From Amphibalanus amphitrite (lineage: Eukaryota; Arthropoda; Thecostraca; Balanomorpha; Balanidae), in NCBI RefSeq assembly GCF_019059575.1, contig NW_024881587.1, positions 465,001 to 529,000 of the forward strand: 64,000 bases of DNA. Direction: 5' to 3'. Each line of letters starts with the position of its first letter. The first letter of the stretch is position 1. The notes under the pieces were generated by a model, which saw only the letters and a program-made list of their open reading frames with translations, was not told where the DNA came from and did not search any database. Made by a program: the position numbers and the translations under genes. This document shows, piece by piece, positions 63,228 to 64,000 of this stretch.

Positions 63228-63643
63228 TGTAGTTATATAGGTTGAATAGCTGTAGAGCCTGAACCTATTTTGGCTCTGTGTACGGTGAGGATGCTGTTGT
63301 CGTCATGCCGCTCTGTCGCGGGTCCCTAGCCTGGTAAAGTGGTTTGCTATTTTACATTACTGCATATACGCGATATTTTAGGGCCCGAAATGTCGTCTGT
63401 ATGCACTTCTGTAAATGGTTGGGTTGTTGAAGCTCCGTTGGACACATCCCACAGAAGCCGCCTCACGTCACCCCTCCGCACCAATAGTAATCCCGCTGAT
63501 TTCTCCTTTTTTTTCTCGTGGGCGCTCCCACCCCGTGTTTCTTTGTGTGGTCGCCTGGTCATGTTGATCCTCCGCGGGTTACCTCGTTTGTTTTTGTTTT
63601 GTACGTTTTGCACCTTCCTGTAGTTTCCGGCGGGCGGGAGTAT
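63228..63643. other. 3' flank of the gypsy remnant
   Basis: No gene. It may contain LTR sequence of the gypsy element, but I found no second copy in the window to prove it. Confidence 0.3.
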
Positions 63644-63924
63644 TGTTGCGAGTTGAATGTCAGTGGAATTTGACGGCTCGCGCCTACGAAACGTCCCGAG
63701 ACGTTTTGATTGTCGCTTGAGCGCCATTGAGGCCTTCGAGCAGCGCGCGTGGCTTTTTGCGCGGGATTGTGAGTAGACGGGTGGAGAGTTAAGGCTGCAC
63801 GGGTTGTTGCGGCACTTCAGTGTGGATAAACCATGAACGCTACCGTTTTGAATATATTATCAAGATGCACCCAAGTGTCAGTCCAGAGACATGAGTTGAG
63901 AGAAGCGGAGAACCCATTACAACA
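63644..63924. mobile_element. Candidate solo LTR at a Bel/Pao protease
   Basis: TGTTGCGAGT and the end ATTACAACA give TG...CA with five paired bases (TGTTG/CAACA). A TTATCAAGA word near 63863 resembles that in the solo LTR at 11977. No target duplication was found, so this is tentative. Confidence 0.25.
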
Positions 63925-64000
63925 GTGAGGGGGCTGTGGTGGCTCAGGACACCGTGTTTGGTTGGATCGTGTCAGGAATGACCTCCCGTGCACCTGGTGT
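63925..64000 (+). pseudogene. Bel/Pao protease C-terminal fragment, runs off the window
   Basis: The frame GAVVAQDTVFGWIVSGMTSR matches the VAQ.T.FGW..SG signature at the end of the Bel/Pao A17 peptidase, the same region as VAVKTDVGWALTG at about 12800 but from a different family. The rest lies beyond 64000. Confidence 0.6.

Noticed and set aside
1..64000. CRISPR arrays, bacterial operons, plasmid or phage origins
   Set aside because: None is visible; the sequence is eukaryotic with spliced exons and retroelements, so the tandem repeats are satellites and not spacer arrays.

Overview
This window is repeat-rich nuclear DNA of an invertebrate animal, most likely an arthropod. The evidence is spliced exons with GT/AG borders, a fibrinogen-related (techylectin-like) terminal exon, a Gly/Tyr/His-rich cuticle-type exon, and a transposon load typical of arthropods (I-clade and CR1-like LINEs, Ty3/gypsy, Bel/Pao, mariner, piggyBac, hAT, MULE). 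I cannot separate crustacean from chelicerate by eye. There are no bacterial operons, CRISPR arrays or recognisable rRNA genes, and I saw no tRNA gene.

Host coding sequence is sparse. On the + strand there are: the last exon of a fibrinogen-related protein (2588-2933); a small gene built from tandemly duplicated exon pairs of a domain I do not recognise (14330-15977), with a third copy of the domain exon at 59011-59318; a Gly/Tyr/His-rich terminal exon (to 17052) that abuts a 100-bp tandem repeat; and two BED-finger ORFs on a recent tandem duplication (52667-53737). A degraded nucleoprotein-like gene of a negative-strand RNA virus (41837-43180) looks like an endogenous viral element.

The rest is mostly mobile DNA inserted into mobile DNA. 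The best-preserved element is a full-length I-clade LINE (32433-39242, minus strand) with both ORFs open and a 13-bp target-site duplication. It interrupts an older TTAA-type element. Two 5'-truncated 3' ends carrying the same family's terminus lie at 40692-41146 and 14113-14164, each with its own target duplication. Three near-complete ~1.2-kb elements with CCCGCGCC ends flanked by TTAA (4509-5693, 30378-31556, 60909-62131) and two damaged relatives carry dense AGGTCA/TGACCT hexamers. A piggyBac transposase C-terminus fused in frame to a gypsy reverse-transcriptase start (49560-50126) shows that TTAA-inserting transposases existed in this lineage.

Layout: 1-1530 satellite; 1.5-9.9 kb fibrinogen exon, then nested inverted-repeat elements and a CR1-like LINE; 10.5-12.9 kb Bel/Pao remnant split by a solo LTR; 13.2-17.4 kb exon cluster; 17.8-20.4 kb TTAA and palindromic elements; 20.4-28 kb a gypsy pol broken into three parts by insertions; 28.3-32.3 kb gypsy gag/protease remnants; 32.4-41.2 kb I-clade LINEs; 41.8-44.2 kb viral and BED-like fragments; 46.5-50.1 kb retroelement gags, protease, hAT MITE and piggyBac; 51.6-57.7 kb exonuclease, BED, mariner and MULE fragments; 59 kb third domain exon; 60.9-64 kb TTAA element, gypsy pol C-terminus with a ten-residue repeat, and the edge of another Bel/Pao.
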